A DNA stretch of 21,882 nucleotides from CAXBPY01 sp003455275 (GTDB taxonomy: Bacteria > Bacteroidota > Bacteroidia > Chitinophagales > UBA10324), in assembly GCA_963977675.1 (NCBI GenBank), contig CAXBPY010000052.1:1-21882 (forward strand), given 5' to 3'. Position 1 is the first letter of the stretch, and each line of letters opens with the position of its first letter. The notes beneath the pieces were generated by a model that worked only from the letters and a program-made list of their open reading frames with translations, made no database searches and was not told where the DNA came from. Below, piece after piece: positions 1 through 8,037 of the stretch. Both the position numbers and the translations under genes were made by a program.

Positions 1-1
1 T

Positions 2-610
2 GATGTTTCGTTAACAGCTTTCAATGTATACGGCTGTAGTTATACTATAACAAAAAATGATTTCATTTTAGTCCAGCCATCTCCACATGTTCAATTCACT
101 TCTACACCTGCGGCAGGGCTTGCTTTAAGTTTAGAAGAAGCTCAATTTGTTTTTGAAAATCTTTCTACCAATGCCACATCTTATCTATGGACATTTGGCG
201 ATGGAGATAGCAGCGGTTTGGTAAATCCGGTTCATACATTTCTTGATACAGGAAAATTTCAGGTTACAGTGATCGCATATAATGATGTTGGATGCAGTGA
301 TTCGGTGACAGTGGGTCCTTATATAATTGTTCCTGCAGATTTAATTTTTATTCCTAATGCCTTTACTCCTAATAATGATGGAAGGAATGATGTGTTCCGA
401 ATTTATGGAAAAACAATTATGGAAACAGATCTGAAAATATTTGATCGCTGGGGAGAATTAGTTTACAGCGGTGATGGATATAAAGATGGTTGGAACGGCA
501 CATTTAAAAACCAACAACTAAATTCAGGAGTTTTTGTCTATCGTGCAGTGATTACGAAAAACAGTGGAACGAAAGTTATTCTTCAGGGAGATTTGAACCT
601 GATTCGCTAA
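2..610 (+). CDS. C-terminal part of a secreted PKD / gliding-motility-associated (CHU_C) protein
   Basis: The frame is open from the left edge to a TAA at 608-610, giving the last 202 residues of a protein whose start lies outside the window. A PKD-type repeat is visible (YLWTFGDGDS, then a VNPVHTF segment and a YNDVGC end). It is followed by the CHU_C / type B sorting domain, starting at IFIPNAFTPNNDG and continuing through FDRWGELVY, DGWNGT and GVFVYR. In Bacteroidota this C-terminal domain directs export through the type IX secretion system and attachment at or release from the cell surface. The visible part is therefore surface-exposed adhesin-like architecture; the ligand is unknown. It converges on the RidA-like gene with only 6 bases between stops. 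A PorP/SprF-type protein lies about 4 kb downstream, and such proteins often work with CHU_C substrates, but no direct linkage is shown here. Confidence 0.9.
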   Translation, partial: DVSLTAFNVYGCSYTITKNDFILVQPSPHVQFTSTPAAGLALSLEEAQFVFENLSTNATSYLWTFGDGDSSGLVNPVHTFLDTGKFQVTVIAYNDVGCSDSVTVGPYIIVPADLIFIPNAFTPNNDGRNDVFRIYGKTIMETDLKIFDRWGELVYSGDGYKDGWNGTFKNQQLNSGVFVYRAVITKNSGTKVILQGDLNLIR

Positions 611-616
611 CTAAAA

Positions 617-1117
617 TTATTTAACTGCTGTAACAGAAATTTCAACATTTGCATCCTTTGGAAGGCGTGCTACCTGAACTGTTTCGCGCGCAGGATAATC
701 TGAAGTGAAGTAACTTCCATAAACCTCATTCACTTTTGCAAAATCATTCATGTCTTTTAAAAATATTGTAGTCTTTACAATGTTATTGAAGTCAAGGCCG
801 GCCTCGGTGAGAATTGCTTTTATATTTTCCATCACCTGTTTTGTTTCAGCAGAAATATCTGATTGCAGAAGTTGCCCGGTGCCCGGAATTATTGCAACTT
901 GTCCTGAAACGAAAAGCATATTATTTATCATGACTGCCTGACTGTATGGTCCGATTGGCAAGGGGGCTTTTTCAGTTTTAAGAATTGATTTTTGCATCAG
1001 TTGATTTTTTGGGTTGTAGTTTTCGGTTTCAATTTTATTGCTATGCATACATGATCCTATCAGGCAAAGTAATAAAGTGCCGGGTGCAAGCCAAATTATT
1101 TTTTTTAGAAGTAACAT
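617..1117 (-). CDS. RidA (YjgF/YER057c/UK114) family protein with a lipoprotein-like signal
   Basis: The C-terminal ~126 residues match RidA, which hydrolyses reactive enamine/imine intermediates: a TEKAPLPIGPYSQAV start, LFVSGQVA, and the end PARETVQVARLPKDANVEIS. The Arg in PARE corresponds to the conserved substrate-binding Arg (Arg105 in E. coli RidA). The chosen start (ATG at 1115-1117, 166 aa) adds a basic-hydrophobic segment ending in IGSC, a plausible lipobox with Cys23. This would place the protein in the periplasm or outer membrane, unusual for RidA. A second in-frame ATG at 995-997 would give a classical 126-residue cytoplasmic RidA. A longer frame reaches 1222, but it runs through the divergent gene and is unlikely to be used. 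The gene diverges from the 3HCDH-like gene with 36 bases between starts. The family call is firm; the start and location are not. Confidence 0.88.
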   Translation of the reverse strand: MLLLKKIIWLAPGTLLLCLIGSCMHSNKIETENYNPKNQLMQKSILKTEKAPLPIGPYSQAVMINNMLFVSGQVAIIPGTGQLLQSDISAETKQVMENIKAILTEAGLDFNNIVKTTIFLKDMNDFAKVNEVYGSYFTSDYPARETVQVARLPKDANVEISVTAVK

Positions 1118-1153
1118 AACGCATTTGATTTTATTTGCAGCGAAATTCAGGAA

Positions 1154-1792
1154 ATGAAAATAGCTGTAACCGGTGAAGAAAAAAGAATAACAGAGTTGAG
1201 AAAAGGAATCAATACCAGCCATCAGGTGGAGGTTTTTTATGAAGGCGGCTGGAATGAAAAAATCAACAAGAACTTTGATTTAGCTATTGATCTGAATGCT
1301 GACGATCGTAATTCTATTCATCCTAATTTTTTTTTACTTGCACCATTCACACTTCTGTGCGCTGTAAAAAAAACTGTTCAGGAAATGAAAGGCGCTAACA
1401 AACAGTCAATAGTGGCCGGAATAAATTCTCTTCCATTTTTTTTAAGCAGGGATCTGAAAGAGATTTCTTTTTCAGAAGAAAACCCGGGATGGATTAATGT
1501 TTTTAAAGCACTCGAATGGAAAACTCTTCATGTAAAAGATATGGCTGGCATGGTAAGCCCCCGTATTCTTTTTATGATTATAAATGAGGCTTGTTTTGAG
1601 TTTGAAGAGCAGACCGCGTCAAGAGATGACATTGATGCAGGAATGAAATTAGGAACTGCTTATCCATTTGGCCCTTTTCAATTTGCAGAATTAATCGGGT
1701 GGAAGAATATTTTTGAAACCTTGATAAAAATTGCAGAATCAAACGGCGGCTCGCGCTATCAAATTTCTCCTCTAATGAAAACATTTTTTTAG
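1154..1792 (+). CDS. Compact 3-hydroxyacyl-CoA dehydrogenase-like protein
   Basis: The C-terminal half (about residues 128-190) matches the 3HCDH C-terminal domain of beta-hydroxyacyl-CoA dehydrogenases: GMVSPRILFMIINEACF, ASRDDIDAGMKLG and YPFGPFQFAELIGW. At 212 residues it is well short of the usual ~280-310. The N-terminal half begins MKIAVTGEEKR and keeps a strand like FDLAIDLN, but it lacks a recognisable GxGxxG nucleotide-binding loop. The region where these enzymes carry the catalytic His (HFFNP-type) reads GINSLPFF. The fold family is therefore clear, while NAD-dependent dehydrogenase activity is doubtful. AGGAA lies just before the ATG. It is first in a + strand run of four genes (21 bases before the deacetylase-like gene). 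It could be a substrate-binding or regulatory relative, or an enzyme with altered chemistry. Confidence 0.72.
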   Translation: MKIAVTGEEKRITELRKGINTSHQVEVFYEGGWNEKINKNFDLAIDLNADDRNSIHPNFFLLAPFTLLCAVKKTVQEMKGANKQSIVAGINSLPFFLSRDLKEISFSEENPGWINVFKALEWKTLHVKDMAGMVSPRILFMIINEACFEFEEQTASRDDIDAGMKLGTAYPFGPFQFAELIGWKNIFETLIKIAESNGGSRYQISPLMKTFF

Positions 1793-1813
1793 TAATTGAT
1801 TTCTTAATCCGCC

Positions 1814-3118
1814 ATGCTTTTAATCTATACTCATAAAATTACGCCTCGTCTACAATACATTGCTGATCTTCTTCTGCGCGAATTACTGGAAATTGATTTT
1901 GAATTTACTACAAGCACCGATCGTTTTTACCAGCATGAGGGATACAAACTTAATTATAGCCGGAACCGAATCGGTGGCGAGCTTTTTATATATTCTCACT
2001 CCATACTTTTCGAATCTGAAATTCATCAACAAAGGATGGAGTATGGCGAAGTAAATGGAATCACCACTCTTTTTTCTTCCAATAAAGAAGATGATTTATC
2101 CTACGACCCATTTGCTGCTTCGTTTTTTTTGGTGTCTCGCTATGAAGAATATCTTCCTTTTAAAGAAGATAAATATGGCAGATACCGTATTGAAAAAAGT
2201 GCTGCTTATGACCGGGGATTCAATCAGATTCCTGTAGTCAATCATTATGCTCTTCACTTAAAAGAACTACTACAGCTTCGCTATCCGGATTTGGTTTTCC
2301 CTTCAAAAGCATACCAGTTTGTATTGACATATGATGTAGACCAGGCATTTAAATATTCGGATCTTCCGTGGTTTAGAAAATATGGTTCGCTGGTACGCAG
2401 CCTGTTCAGGCGCGACAAAGAATTTCTTAAAGAAAGAAAAGCTGTACTAAGCGGTCAGATAAAAGATCCTTATGATACTTATGACTATCAATTCGAACTC
2501 AATAACCGCTATCGAATTTACCCGATTTATTTTTTTCATATGGGAAATTATGGAGCGAATGATAAAAGCAATGTTTGGAACAGCCGGCGCATGGGCACAT
2601 TGGTAAAAAGTATTTCAGAAAAATACCTTATCGGAATTCATCCTAGCTATAACTCCCATGATAAGCCTAAAAAAATTGAGATGGAGATTGCAAGACTTAA
2701 TGCAGCTTCCTCGAGGCAAATCACCCGGAGCAGGCAGCATTTTCTTCGCATGAGTTTTCCTGAAACATATCGCAGGCTGATTGAACAAGGGATTACCGAA
2801 GATTATACTCTTGGGAATCCGGGACTCATTGGTTTCAGAGCAAGTATTGCATCCCCATTTTATTTTTATGATTTAATAAGAGATGAAAACACCAATCTTC
2901 GGATCTTTCCGTTTGCAGCCATGGATAGCGCCCTTTATTATCATATGAAGGTTACTTCCGAATCGGCTCTTTCTGAATTAAAAATTCTGGTTGATGAGGT
3001 GAAAAAAGTACATGGTACCTTCATTTATATAGCCCACAATGATCTTATCGGAAAACAATCACCATGGAAAGGATGGAATTCATACTACGAACAATTCATT
3101 GAATATGCCCGCGAATGA
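1814..3118 (+). CDS. Polysaccharide deacetylase-like protein (CE4-type fold)
   Basis: 434 residues. The N-terminal ~165 residues resemble the domain that precedes the deacetylase fold in many Bacteroidota proteins (DUF7033-like), including FFLVSRYEEYLPF and the aromatic DKYGRYR stretch. The NodB/CE4-like part begins at LTYDVDQ, with Asp174 and Asp176 in the place of the catalytic/metal Asp pair. IGIHPSYNS (His276) stands in for the His-x3-Ser/Thr metal motif. Later come LGNPGLIGFRASIASPFYFYDL and FIYIAHNDL near the end. The family removes N- or O-acetyl groups from surface polysaccharides; the substrate here is unknown. No signal peptide is seen, so it may act in the cytoplasm or be exported another way. 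Its stop overlaps the start of the next gene (ATGA at 3115-3118), which suggests translational coupling with the acyltransferase-like protein. Confidence 0.82.
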   Translation: MLLIYTHKITPRLQYIADLLLRELLEIDFEFTTSTDRFYQHEGYKLNYSRNRIGGELFIYSHSILFESEIHQQRMEYGEVNGITTLFSSNKEDDLSYDPFAASFFLVSRYEEYLPFKEDKYGRYRIEKSAAYDRGFNQIPVVNHYALHLKELLQLRYPDLVFPSKAYQFVLTYDVDQAFKYSDLPWFRKYGSLVRSLFRRDKEFLKERKAVLSGQIKDPYDTYDYQFELNNRYRIYPIYFFHMGNYGANDKSNVWNSRRMGTLVKSISEKYLIGIHPSYNSHDKPKKIEMEIARLNAASSRQITRSRQHFLRMSFPETYRRLIEQGITEDYTLGNPGLIGFRASIASPFYFYDLIRDENTNLRIFPFAAMDSALYYHMKVTSESALSELKILVDEVKKVHGTFIYIAHNDLIGKQSPWKGWNSYYEQFIEYARE

Positions 3119-4023
3119 ATATCCGGTATCTGAAGCACAATGAAATTGACAAAATCAAATGGGACCACACCATTAAGAATTCCTTCAATCATTTACCATA
3201 TGCTTATTCATGGTATCTGGATTGTGTATGCCCAAACTGGCATGCACTTGTAACAGAAAATTATGAATTTGTTTTTCCAATTACTCTTCGCAGAAAAGCC
3301 GGAGTGAAATATTTATATCAACCATATTTTACACAACAACTAGGATTATTTTCTGTTGAAGAATTTAGTTCTTCAGAACTAAAAAATTTTTTGAGAATTG
3401 CCGGTGCTAAATTTCGATTTATAGAAATAAATCTGAATGCAAGTTGCCTCTTTCTGGAGATGAGATCTGAAACAAGAATCACTCATCATTTGGAGCTTTC
3501 TATATCGTATGACAATATTTTTAAATCATTCAATGAAAATACAAGAAGAAATATCCGGAAAGCAGATAAAAATAATTTCACTTTAATTCAGAATAATGAT
3601 TCAAATACTTTAATAAAAATTTTCGCTTCAGAAACCGGAAAAAAAACCAATCTTAAATCAAAGGATTATTTATTACTTGAATTGCTCATTCACCAAGCCA
3701 TAAAAAAAAGAACCGGAAAAATATTTCATGTCATCAATAATGATGGAATACCCTGTGCCGGAATGTTTTTATTAGATTCAAAAAAAATTATGATCAATCT
3801 TTTTAATTGCGCTACAACTGAGAGTAAGAACCTTGGTGCTATGTACTTTCTGTTTAATGAACTGATTAAAATGCATTCCAATTCAGATATGATATTTGAT
3901 TTCGAAGGGTCAGAAATTCCTGAAGTCGCCCGCTTCTATAAAGGATTTGGCGGAGCGGTTGTTCGTTACCCTTATTATCGGAGAAATCATTTACATTGGT
4001 CACTTAAATGGCTTAAACAATAA
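3115..4023 (+). CDS. GNAT/FemAB-like acyltransferase
   Basis: 302 residues. The pattern is that of the BioF2-like/FemAB branch of the GNAT fold: an aromatic-rich N-terminal half (YLYQPYFTQQLGLF), the NTRRNIRKADKNNF segment typical of these proteins, GIPCAGMFLL, LGAMYFLFNELIK, and FDFEGSEIPEVARFYKGFGG near the C-terminus. Such proteins move acyl or aminoacyl groups onto peptidoglycan, sugars or lipids. The start overlaps the stop of the deacetylase-like gene by four bases, so the two are probably made together and may edit the same polysaccharide (one removing and one adding an acyl group). That pairing is inference. The upp gene follows after 3 bases. Family confidence is good; donor and acceptor are unknown. 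Confidence 0.8.
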   Translation: MNIRYLKHNEIDKIKWDHTIKNSFNHLPYAYSWYLDCVCPNWHALVTENYEFVFPITLRRKAGVKYLYQPYFTQQLGLFSVEEFSSSELKNFLRIAGAKFRFIEINLNASCLFLEMRSETRITHHLELSISYDNIFKSFNENTRRNIRKADKNNFTLIQNNDSNTLIKIFASETGKKTNLKSKDYLLLELLIHQAIKKRTGKIFHVINNDGIPCAGMFLLDSKKIMINLFNCATTESKNLGAMYFLFNELIKMHSNSDMIFDFEGSEIPEVARFYKGFGGAVVRYPYYRRNHLHWSLKWLKQ

Positions 4024-4026
4024 AAC

Positions 4027-4677
4027 ATGGTTATTGATCTTTCTAAATCTAATTCATTAGTCAATCAATTTGTTTCTGAAATTCGTGATTTAAAAATTCA
4101 AAAAGATCGGCTTCGGTTTAGACGCAACATTGAACGGCTCGGAGAAATAGTTGCATATGAAATTAGCAAAACACTTAATTATTCCTTTCGAAAAGTAGAA
4201 ACACCCCTTGGAACCATTGATATGCCATTGTTACAGGAGCAACCTGTAATTGGAACCATCCTTCGCGCCGGCCTGCCGTTGCATAATGGAATATTAAATT
4301 ATTTCGATCAGGCAGATAACTCTTTTATTTCAGCTTTCCGTCATCATCACGATGACGGGTCTTTCGAAATCAAACTGGATTATATGGCAAGCGCCTCCAT
4401 TCAAAACAAAATTTTTATTATAGCAGATCCTATGCTTGCAACCGGGACTTCAATGGTTCTGACCTTAAAAGAAATTTATCAGTTTGGTCAGCCTTCTCAT
4501 ACTCATATTGTTTCATTAATTGCAAGTGAATCTGGAATTGAGAATGTAAGAAACCACCTTGATAATTTTACATTATGGGCATGCGCAATTGATAAAGAAT
4601 TAAATTCGAAGTCTTACATCGTACCGGGATTAGGAGACGCAGGCGATTTGGCATTCGGAGAGAAAATACAGAACTAA
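4027..4677 (+). CDS. upp: Uracil phosphoribosyltransferase
   Basis: 216 residues, normal for this enzyme, which makes UMP from uracil and PRPP in pyrimidine salvage in the cytoplasm. Visible signatures are ETPLGTIDMP, GTILRAGLPLHNGIL, the PRPP loop ADPMLATGTS (residues 133-142), and the C-terminal uracil-binding stretch YIVPGLGDAGDLAFG. The last two are diagnostic for UPRTase as opposed to other PRTases. It starts 3 bases after the acyltransferase stop and ends the four-gene + strand run. It has no obvious functional link with the polysaccharide genes before it. No hairpin terminator is evident after it; the following 88 bases carry a candidate promoter for the next gene. Confidence 0.95.
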   Translation: MVIDLSKSNSLVNQFVSEIRDLKIQKDRLRFRRNIERLGEIVAYEISKTLNYSFRKVETPLGTIDMPLLQEQPVIGTILRAGLPLHNGILNYFDQADNSFISAFRHHHDDGSFEIKLDYMASASIQNKIFIIADPMLATGTSMVLTLKEIYQFGQPSHTHIVSLIASESGIENVRNHLDNFTLWACAIDKELNSKSYIVPGLGDAGDLAFGEKIQN

Positions 4678-4688
4678 ACGAAAAAGTT

Positions 4689-4718
4689 TTTGATTCAATT
4701 CGGATTACAATACTTTTA
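4689..4718 (+). promoter_or_regulatory. Candidate Bacteroidota-type promoter for the PorP/SprF gene
   Basis: TTTG at 4689-4692 (-33-like) and TACTTTTA at 4711-4718 (7 of 8 to TAnnTTTG) are separated by 18 bases, slightly under the usual 19-21. They lie in the 88-base gap before the ATG at 4766, leaving a leader of about 40 bases. This is a pattern match only, in AT-rich DNA. Confidence 0.35.
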
Positions 4719-4765
4719 GAACCTGATTTTCGTTACGGCTAGAAAAAAAATAAATTGTGGTATTC

Positions 4766-5788
4766 ATGAAAAATTTTACAAGAACTATTTTATTGGTGTT
4801 GATTTCGGCTGGGGCATTTGCCCAGGATCCTCACTTTTCACAGTTTTACTACTCTCCGCTAACCATTAATCCGGCCCTAACCGGACTAATGAATGGCTCA
4901 GCAAGAGTGGGAATTCAATATCGCAGTCAATGGGGATCTATCACTGCTCCAAATGTTTATTCAACCCCGTCTCTCTTTGCAGACTTTCAATTTATGCGAG
5001 GCAGATTTCGTGGCAACTCTCTCGGTGCCGGGTTATTGATCTTGAATGATGTGGCTGGGGATGCAGATTATTCTACTATGGATGTGATGGGTTCACTTTC
5101 TTATCATCAATCACTTGATGGAACAAATAATTATCACCTTTCATTTGGGATACAAGGTGGTTTTACACAGAATGGAGTAGATGCAACTAAAATGATTTTC
5201 GGAACCCAGTTTAATGGGGATGGTTTTGATCAAACAATTGATCCGCACGAGTCGTTGGTAAATTCAATCGTTTACCCCGGGGTATCTGCCGGCATTGCTT
5301 TCAGTGGTCAACTCTCTAAGTATTCTCAAATGTCTCTTGGCGTATCAGCATTTCATATGAATAAGCCGCAACAATCTATTCAGAAAAAAAATCAACCCGT
5401 GAATGAAGTTTATGTTCGATATGTTGCGCATGGAAATTCAACAATTGGTTTTAACAATAAAATTTATTTGTTCCCGGCTGCGATGTATGAATTCCAGGGC
5501 CCTTCAAAAGAATTTGTTGGTGGTATGGCATTCGGAATGAATTTTACTGAAAACAGAAGAAGAATAGGCACCATACTTTATATCGGATCCTTTGCCCGAT
5601 ACAATGAATCACTGATTGCAACACTTGGTATGATTACCAAACAAATAAAATGCGGTATCAGCTATGATATCACTACCAGCACTTTGGCCAATGCAACAAA
5701 TGGTTTAGGTGGCTTTGAAATTGCTTTGGTTTACAACAACCTTGTTCAGGCAAAACAAATGCGCAAGGTTTACTGCCCAAGGTTCTAA
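4766..5788 (+). CDS. PorP/SprF family outer membrane protein (type IX secretion-associated)
   Basis: 340 residues from the ATG at 4766. A GTG at 4757 would add three residues, but the ATG puts a clean signal peptide at the N-terminus (MKNFTRTILLVLISAGAFA, cleavage before QDPHF). The family hallmark follows directly: QDPHFSQFYYSPLTINPALTG, then YRSQWGS, a GLLILNDVAGD segment and alternating beta-strand sequence to the end (ISYDIT, GGFEIALVY). These are predicted outer membrane beta-barrels of the PorP/SprF family. In gliding and T9SS systems they help secrete, anchor or move specific surface adhesins, often a CHU_C protein such as SprB. Many paralogues exist per genome, so the specific partner cannot be named. 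Its stop overlaps the stop of the convergent glycosylase gene by four bases (5785-5788). Confidence 0.92.
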   Translation: MKNFTRTILLVLISAGAFAQDPHFSQFYYSPLTINPALTGLMNGSARVGIQYRSQWGSITAPNVYSTPSLFADFQFMRGRFRGNSLGAGLLILNDVAGDADYSTMDVMGSLSYHQSLDGTNNYHLSFGIQGGFTQNGVDATKMIFGTQFNGDGFDQTIDPHESLVNSIVYPGVSAGIAFSGQLSKYSQMSLGVSAFHMNKPQQSIQKKNQPVNEVYVRYVAHGNSTIGFNNKIYLFPAAMYEFQGPSKEFVGGMAFGMNFTENRRRIGTILYIGSFARYNESLIATLGMITKQIKCGISYDITTSTLANATNGLGGFEIALVYNNLVQAKQMRKVYCPRF

Positions 5789-6384
5789 CGCTTACTGACA
5801 AAGGGATTGTCGCTGATATAAAAGCGATAATTCAAAAGAGCGTCTTTTCCAGCAGACTCAACTCCAATTCTTTTTGAAGAAGAAGTTTTCTTCCCGGAAA
5901 TTTTATGATCTTCTATCCAAATCTTATTTCCAAGTAAATCTTCTCCATTGTGATCCATCTCAATTCCCAAAGCAACTGTAAGTGATCCAGGTCCCGAAGA
6001 AGTTCGTGGTTCAAGTTTTTTTGCTCCTCTCCTTTCCATCATTAATTTAATACCAACAATTGGTTCAATTCCTCTGTTCAAGATTGCATGAGGAATATTT
6101 CTTTTGTTTGTAACAACATTAAACAAATTATGAATCCCATAACATTTGTAAACATATGCAGTTCCGCCTCCGGCATACATCATTTCATTTCGGGCGGTCC
6201 TTCTTCCAGCAAATGCATGAGAGGCCTTGTCAGTAACGCCGTAATATGCTTCCACTTCCGTTATCATTCCGCCAGTTATTTCTCCATTAACTTTTGTCAT
6301 CAATATTTTTCCGAGAAGTTCTTGAGTCACTTTTAATAAGTCAGTTCTTAAATAAAAATTTCGTGAAAGTTTTTTAAAATTCAT
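5785..6384 (-). CDS. DNA-3-methyladenine glycosylase (AAG/MPG family)
   Basis: 199 residues, the normal size of the bacterial AAG family, which excises alkylated purines to start base excision repair. The N-terminal ELLGKIL and the active-site segment ITEVEAYYG are clear. Glu45, Tyr47 and His56 are spaced as Glu125, Tyr127 and His136 of the human enzyme. The DNA-pocket stretch GGGTAYVYKCYGIHNLFNVV and the later SSGPGSLTVALGI also match. It is convergent with the PorP/SprF gene (four-base overlap of the stops) and divergent from the RsmI-like gene, with 35 bases between starts. Nothing about it is anomalous. Confidence 0.95.
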   Translation of the reverse strand: MNFKKLSRNFYLRTDLLKVTQELLGKILMTKVNGEITGGMITEVEAYYGVTDKASHAFAGRRTARNEMMYAGGGTAYVYKCYGIHNLFNVVTNKRNIPHAILNRGIEPIVGIKLMMERRGAKKLEPRTSSGPGSLTVALGIEMDHNGEDLLGNKIWIEDHKISGKKTSSSKRIGVESAGKDALLNYRFYISDNPFVSKR

Positions 6385-6419
6385 TTTTATAAAAGATTAA
6401 ATTTATATACAACATCAGA

Positions 6420-7130
6420 ATGAATCAAGGAAAATTATATCTCATTCCATCCGCTTTAGGAGAGCAAGGATTGGCTTCGATTACGGAGGAAGTTAAACGG
6501 GTGGTTCAGAATATTGACATTTTTATAGTCGAAGAAAAAAAAAGTGCAAGAAGATTTTTGAGAAGCGTTGGACTTCAGCTAGAGTTTTCTGAATCAAATA
6601 TGATTTCTATAAATAAGAATAAACCCGATGAGGTTGATGAATCATTATTAAAGAAAACTCTCGAAGGAAAAAATATTGGTTTATTAAGCGAGGCCGGTCT
6701 GCCATGTATAGCTGATCCCGGAAATTATTGGGTGAAAAAGGCTCATAAGCTCGGCATAGAGGTACAGCCTCTTTGCGGACCATCTTCAATCATTCTTGCT
6801 TTGATTGCATCAGGGTTCAACGGGCAACAGTTTCGGTTTATTGGTTATTTGCCAATGAAGAGTTATGAAAGAAATTCTTTTATAAAAGATCTTGAAAAAA
6901 TTTCAAGCTTCAAAAACGAAACACAAATTTTTATTGAAACACCATACAGAAATAATGTTTTGCTTGAAGAATTACTTTCAACCTGTTCACCTCAAACAAT
7001 GCTTTGTATTGCTTCATGCATCACACTTCCGAATGAGAAAATTAAAACGAAAAAAATTTCGGAGTGGAAAATTTCTAAACCAGACCTGCATCATAAGCCC
7101 ACTGTATTTCTGCTTTATGCAGGAAATTAA
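6420..7130 (+). CDS. Tetrapyrrole-methylase-fold SAM methyltransferase, RsmI-like
   Basis: 236 residues. The layout is that of the RsmI (16S rRNA C1402 2'-O-methyltransferase) branch of tetrapyrrole methylases: an N-terminal strand KLYLIPSALGE, then GLLSEAGLPCIADPG (RsmI: SDAGTPxISDPG), a VQPLCGPSSIILALIASGF segment, FRFIGYLP, and IFIETPYRN. It is shorter than E. coli RsmI, and its N-terminus (IPSALGE instead of the ATPIGN-type start) is altered. This agrees with a Bacteroidota paralogue group annotated only as SAM-dependent methyltransferase. The target may be rRNA, but orthology with rsmI itself is not certain, so no symbol is given. Its stop lies 2 bases from the convergent acylphosphatase stop. 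Confidence 0.82.
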   Translation: MNQGKLYLIPSALGEQGLASITEEVKRVVQNIDIFIVEEKKSARRFLRSVGLQLEFSESNMISINKNKPDEVDESLLKKTLEGKNIGLLSEAGLPCIADPGNYWVKKAHKLGIEVQPLCGPSSIILALIASGFNGQQFRFIGYLPMKSYERNSFIKDLEKISSFKNETQIFIETPYRNNVLLEELLSTCSPQTMLCIASCITLPNEKIKTKKISEWKISKPDLHHKPTVFLLYAGN

Positions 7131-7132
7131 CT

Positions 7133-7411
7133 CTAATAAATTATTCGAAAGTCCGTAAAATTTTTTATCGCCCCTTCAGCCACTTTAATATCAGTTACCA
7201 TAGATAATTCAGGACCTCGCCAGCACCAGGCAATAAAATTTTTTAGCTGTTCCTCGGTTCCTTCAATTTCAATTTGAACTGAGCCATCCCGCATATTCTG
7301 CACAGTTCCATTCACGCCAAACTCAATGGCCACAGTAACTGCAGAGGTTCGGTAAAAAACGCCCTGCACTTTTCCATACACATTCAGCAATAGATTTTTC
7401 CTGTTCAGCAT
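7133..7411 (-). CDS. Acylphosphatase
   Basis: 92 residues, the standard length for this small ferredoxin-like enzyme that hydrolyses acyl phosphates. The first signature VYGKVQGVFYR holds the phosphate-binding loop and catalytic Arg21. The second, VNGTVQNMRDGSVQIEIEG, holds Asn39. These match the Arg23/Asn41 pair of characterised acylphosphatases. It converges on the RsmI-like gene with 2 bases between stops. The 114 bases upstream (7412-7525) separate it from the divergent LytTR gene and must hold both promoters; I see no strong match there. Confidence 0.94.
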   Translation of the reverse strand: MLNRKNLLLNVYGKVQGVFYRTSAVTVAIEFGVNGTVQNMRDGSVQIEIEGTEEQLKNFIAWCWRGPELSMVTDIKVAEGAIKNFTDFRIIY

Positions 7412-7525
7412 GTTTAGGTTTTCAAGGGATTAGTATGGATATAGTATTGATTCTCGAATTATTAAAAGATGAATTGAAAGATACAATCTGAATAATTTTT
7501 ACAAACACAAAACACTAACAAACCT

Positions 7526-7972
7526 ATGACACCACAACCTAACTACTTTGGAAATCTTGCTCCAAAGTTTAACAACTCGCTAAGGTCTAGTAATTTTTCA
7601 GACTCAAGAAATCCAATGGGTGGATTAAAAAATTATGTCGTTTTAAAATCATTCAAAGAAGGAGCAGTTGTTATTCCTTATGACCGGATTGTTCGAATCG
7701 AGGCAGCAAAGAGTTACTCTATGTTTTATTTTGCTGACGGGCAAAGATTTTTTAGCTCACATAATTTGAGTTATCATACAAAGCAGCTTGATAATCGATT
7801 CTTTCAGCGCATTCATAAATCTCATATCATTAACCTCACACAGGTTAAGGAAGTGCTGAATGATAAGGTTAAGAAAGTGATTCTGCAGGATGGAAGCTTG
7901 ATTGAGGTTTCAAGAAGAAAGGCCTCAGGATTTTTAAGGATGTTCCGACTTCTTTCTGCATCCTTGGCTTAG
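7526..7972 (+). CDS. Stand-alone LytTR-type DNA-binding regulator (copy 1)
   Basis: 148 residues. About 35 low-complexity N-terminal residues (Asn/Ser/Pro-rich) are followed by one LytTR domain: the start LKSFKEGAVVIPYDRIVRIEA, AAKSYSMFYF, the FFQRIHKSHIINL stretch diagnostic of LytTR, then QDGSLIEVSRRKA. There is no receiver domain, transmembrane segment or sensor domain, so how activity is controlled is not visible. It is followed by a paralogue at 8113, about half identical over the ~94-residue domain by eye, with a hairpin between them. LytTR proteins bind direct repeats upstream of target genes; targets here are unknown. Confidence 0.88.
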   Translation: MTPQPNYFGNLAPKFNNSLRSSNFSDSRNPMGGLKNYVVLKSFKEGAVVIPYDRIVRIEAAKSYSMFYFADGQRFFSSHNLSYHTKQLDNRFFQRIHKSHIINLTQVKEVLNDKVKKVILQDGSLIEVSRRKASGFLRMFRLLSASLA

Positions 7973-8014
7973 TTTTCAAGATTTAAACAAAGACGATTAT
8001 TAAATTAAATGTGA

Positions 8015-8037
8015 GCTTGCTCATTTTTTGAGCAAGC
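8015..8037. terminator. Hairpin between the two LytTR genes, possible terminator
   Basis: GCTTGCTCA (8015-8023), a TTTTT loop, and TGAGCAAGC (8029-8037) form a perfect 9-bp stem 43 bases after the stop of the first LytTR gene. There is no long T-run after the stem, so it is not a textbook intrinsic terminator. It could stop or attenuate transcription before the second LytTR gene. Confidence 0.5.

Noticed and set aside
1326..1336. Run of nine T inside the 3HCDH-like gene as a phase-variation tract
   Set aside because: Long A and T runs occur throughout this AT-rich window, including in housekeeping genes, so this one is not special.
7412..7525. Divergent promoters between acylphosphatase and the first LytTR gene
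   Set aside because: A TAGTATTG word at 7442-7449 resembles a -7 box, but no TTTG lies at a suitable distance, so it is not listed as a feature.
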